Position numbers and translations under genes: made by a program. Under the pieces are notes generated by a model that saw only the letters and a program-made list of their open reading frames with translations, was not told the origin of the DNA and searched no databases. Source: Haloarculaceae archaeon (GTDB lineage Archaea; Halobacteriota; Halobacteria; Halobacteriales; Haloarculaceae). Taken from it: DNA of 12,856 nt. Within the stretch, counting starts at the first letter, position 1; the number at the start of each line of letters is the position of its first letter. Of the stretch, positions 12,515 through 12,856 are shown in pieces. The stretch is taken from contig JAQCMX010000099.1 in NCBI GenBank assembly GCA_028274885.1, positions 1 to 12,856 on the forward strand, given 5' to 3'.

Positions 12515-12856
12515 ATGGTCGTTGCAGATTTACACGTACACACGCGCAACTCCGACGGGCGATTACAGTTGGACGGACTGCCACGCGCCGCACAGGCGGC
12601 AGGGGTCGAGGCCGTGGCCGTAACGGACCACGATCGGATCCACCCCGAACTGGAACAGCCGGTGAGCACCCGTGACGGGGTCGAGATCATCCACGGAATA
12701 GAGTTGCGCGTCAAAAGCGAGGACCAGCGCCTCGACTTGCTCGGGTACGGGGTTCGAAGAACCGACCAACTCAAGACACTGATCGAGCGGTTGCAGAGGA
12801 ATCGGATCGAACGTGCAAGGGACATCATCGAGTGTGTGGAAAAACGGCTTGGAGTC
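12515..12856 (+). CDS. PHP-domain metal-dependent phosphoesterase, 3' truncated
   Basis: The frame runs open to the window edge; 114 residues are visible. The N-terminus MVVADLHVHTRNSDG carries the PHP motif 1 (H7xH9, D14). VTDHD (D38, H39, D40) is motif 2, and H60 with E63 (IIHGIEL) follows. These His/Asp/Glu residues bind the catalytic metals. The protein resembles the TrpH/YciV branch, whose members act on phosphoesters such as nucleotide 3',5'-bisphosphates or oligonucleotides, but the substrate is not decided by this part. The start ATG lies right before the first beta strand, as is usual for the family. No good ribosome binding site or TATA box is seen upstream. Confidence 0.9.
   Translation, partial: MVVADLHVHTRNSDGRLQLDGLPRAAQAAGVEAVAVTDHDRIHPELEQPVSTRDGVEIIHGIELRVKSEDQRLDLLGYGVRRTDQLKTLIERLQRNRIERARDIIECVEKRLGV

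Noticed and set aside
12319..12828. 169-codon minus-strand frame over the PHP gene
   Set aside because: The plus strand carries the HxH and DHD metal motifs of a PHP domain; the minus frame is Ser/Arg-rich shadow sequence. Only its short tail outside the PHP gene is kept as an observation.

Overview
The window comes from a haloarchaeon (class Halobacteria). The evidence is the acidic, GC-rich proteins, AT-rich TATA boxes about 26-28 nt upstream of several start codons (leaderless transcripts), an archaeal-type tRNA-Lys without encoded CCA, cytosolic sensor kinases with an N-terminal receiver domain, an archaeal CDP-alcohol phosphatidyltransferase, and a short CDGSH protein. I cannot place it to genus from sequence alone.

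Layout. 1-1256 (+) is the 3' part of a receiver-PAS-kinase protein whose phosphoacceptor His is replaced by Arg. It lies tail to tail with 1283-3232 (-), a complete receiver-PAS-GAF-histidine kinase. A 616-bp spacer follows, holding the kinase promoter, a decayed coding fragment, one copy of a 33-bp intergenic repeat and an 80-nt hairpin that abuts the stop codon of the next gene. 3849-4535 (-) is a membrane archaetidylserine synthase-type enzyme, divergent from a small cupin (4755-5072, +). The second repeat copy follows the cupin. 5239-5880 (-) is a YdjM/DUF457-type membrane protein, divergent from a PRC-barrel protein (6030-6335, +). The PRC gene overlaps, stop codon to stop codon, a TrkA-N/DHH-DHHA1 phosphoesterase (6332-7786, -). 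8045-8782 (+) is a four-helix membrane protein with a Gly/Gln/Arg repeat tail.

8862-8935 (+) is tRNA-Lys(CTT). A second copy of its 3' end lies 123 bp downstream, which looks like an integration scar. 9419-11722 (-) is a third receiver-first sensor kinase (receiver-GAF-PAS-PAS-HisKA-HATPase). 12015-12239 (+) is a CDGSH iron-sulfur protein, and 12515-12856 (+) is the start of a PHP-domain phosphoesterase cut off by the window edge.

The genes do not form one obvious operon. Most are single units in alternating orientation, with recognisable promoters. The clearest theme is signalling: three related receiver-first kinases, one of them probably a pseudokinase, and a phosphoesterase fused to a nucleotide-binding domain. 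I see no CRISPR array, no complete insertion sequence and no integrase. The most unusual items are the degenerate kinase, the tRNA-Lys scar, the hairpin attached to the phosphatidyltransferase gene, the shared intergenic repeat and the basic RGG-like tail of the membrane protein.
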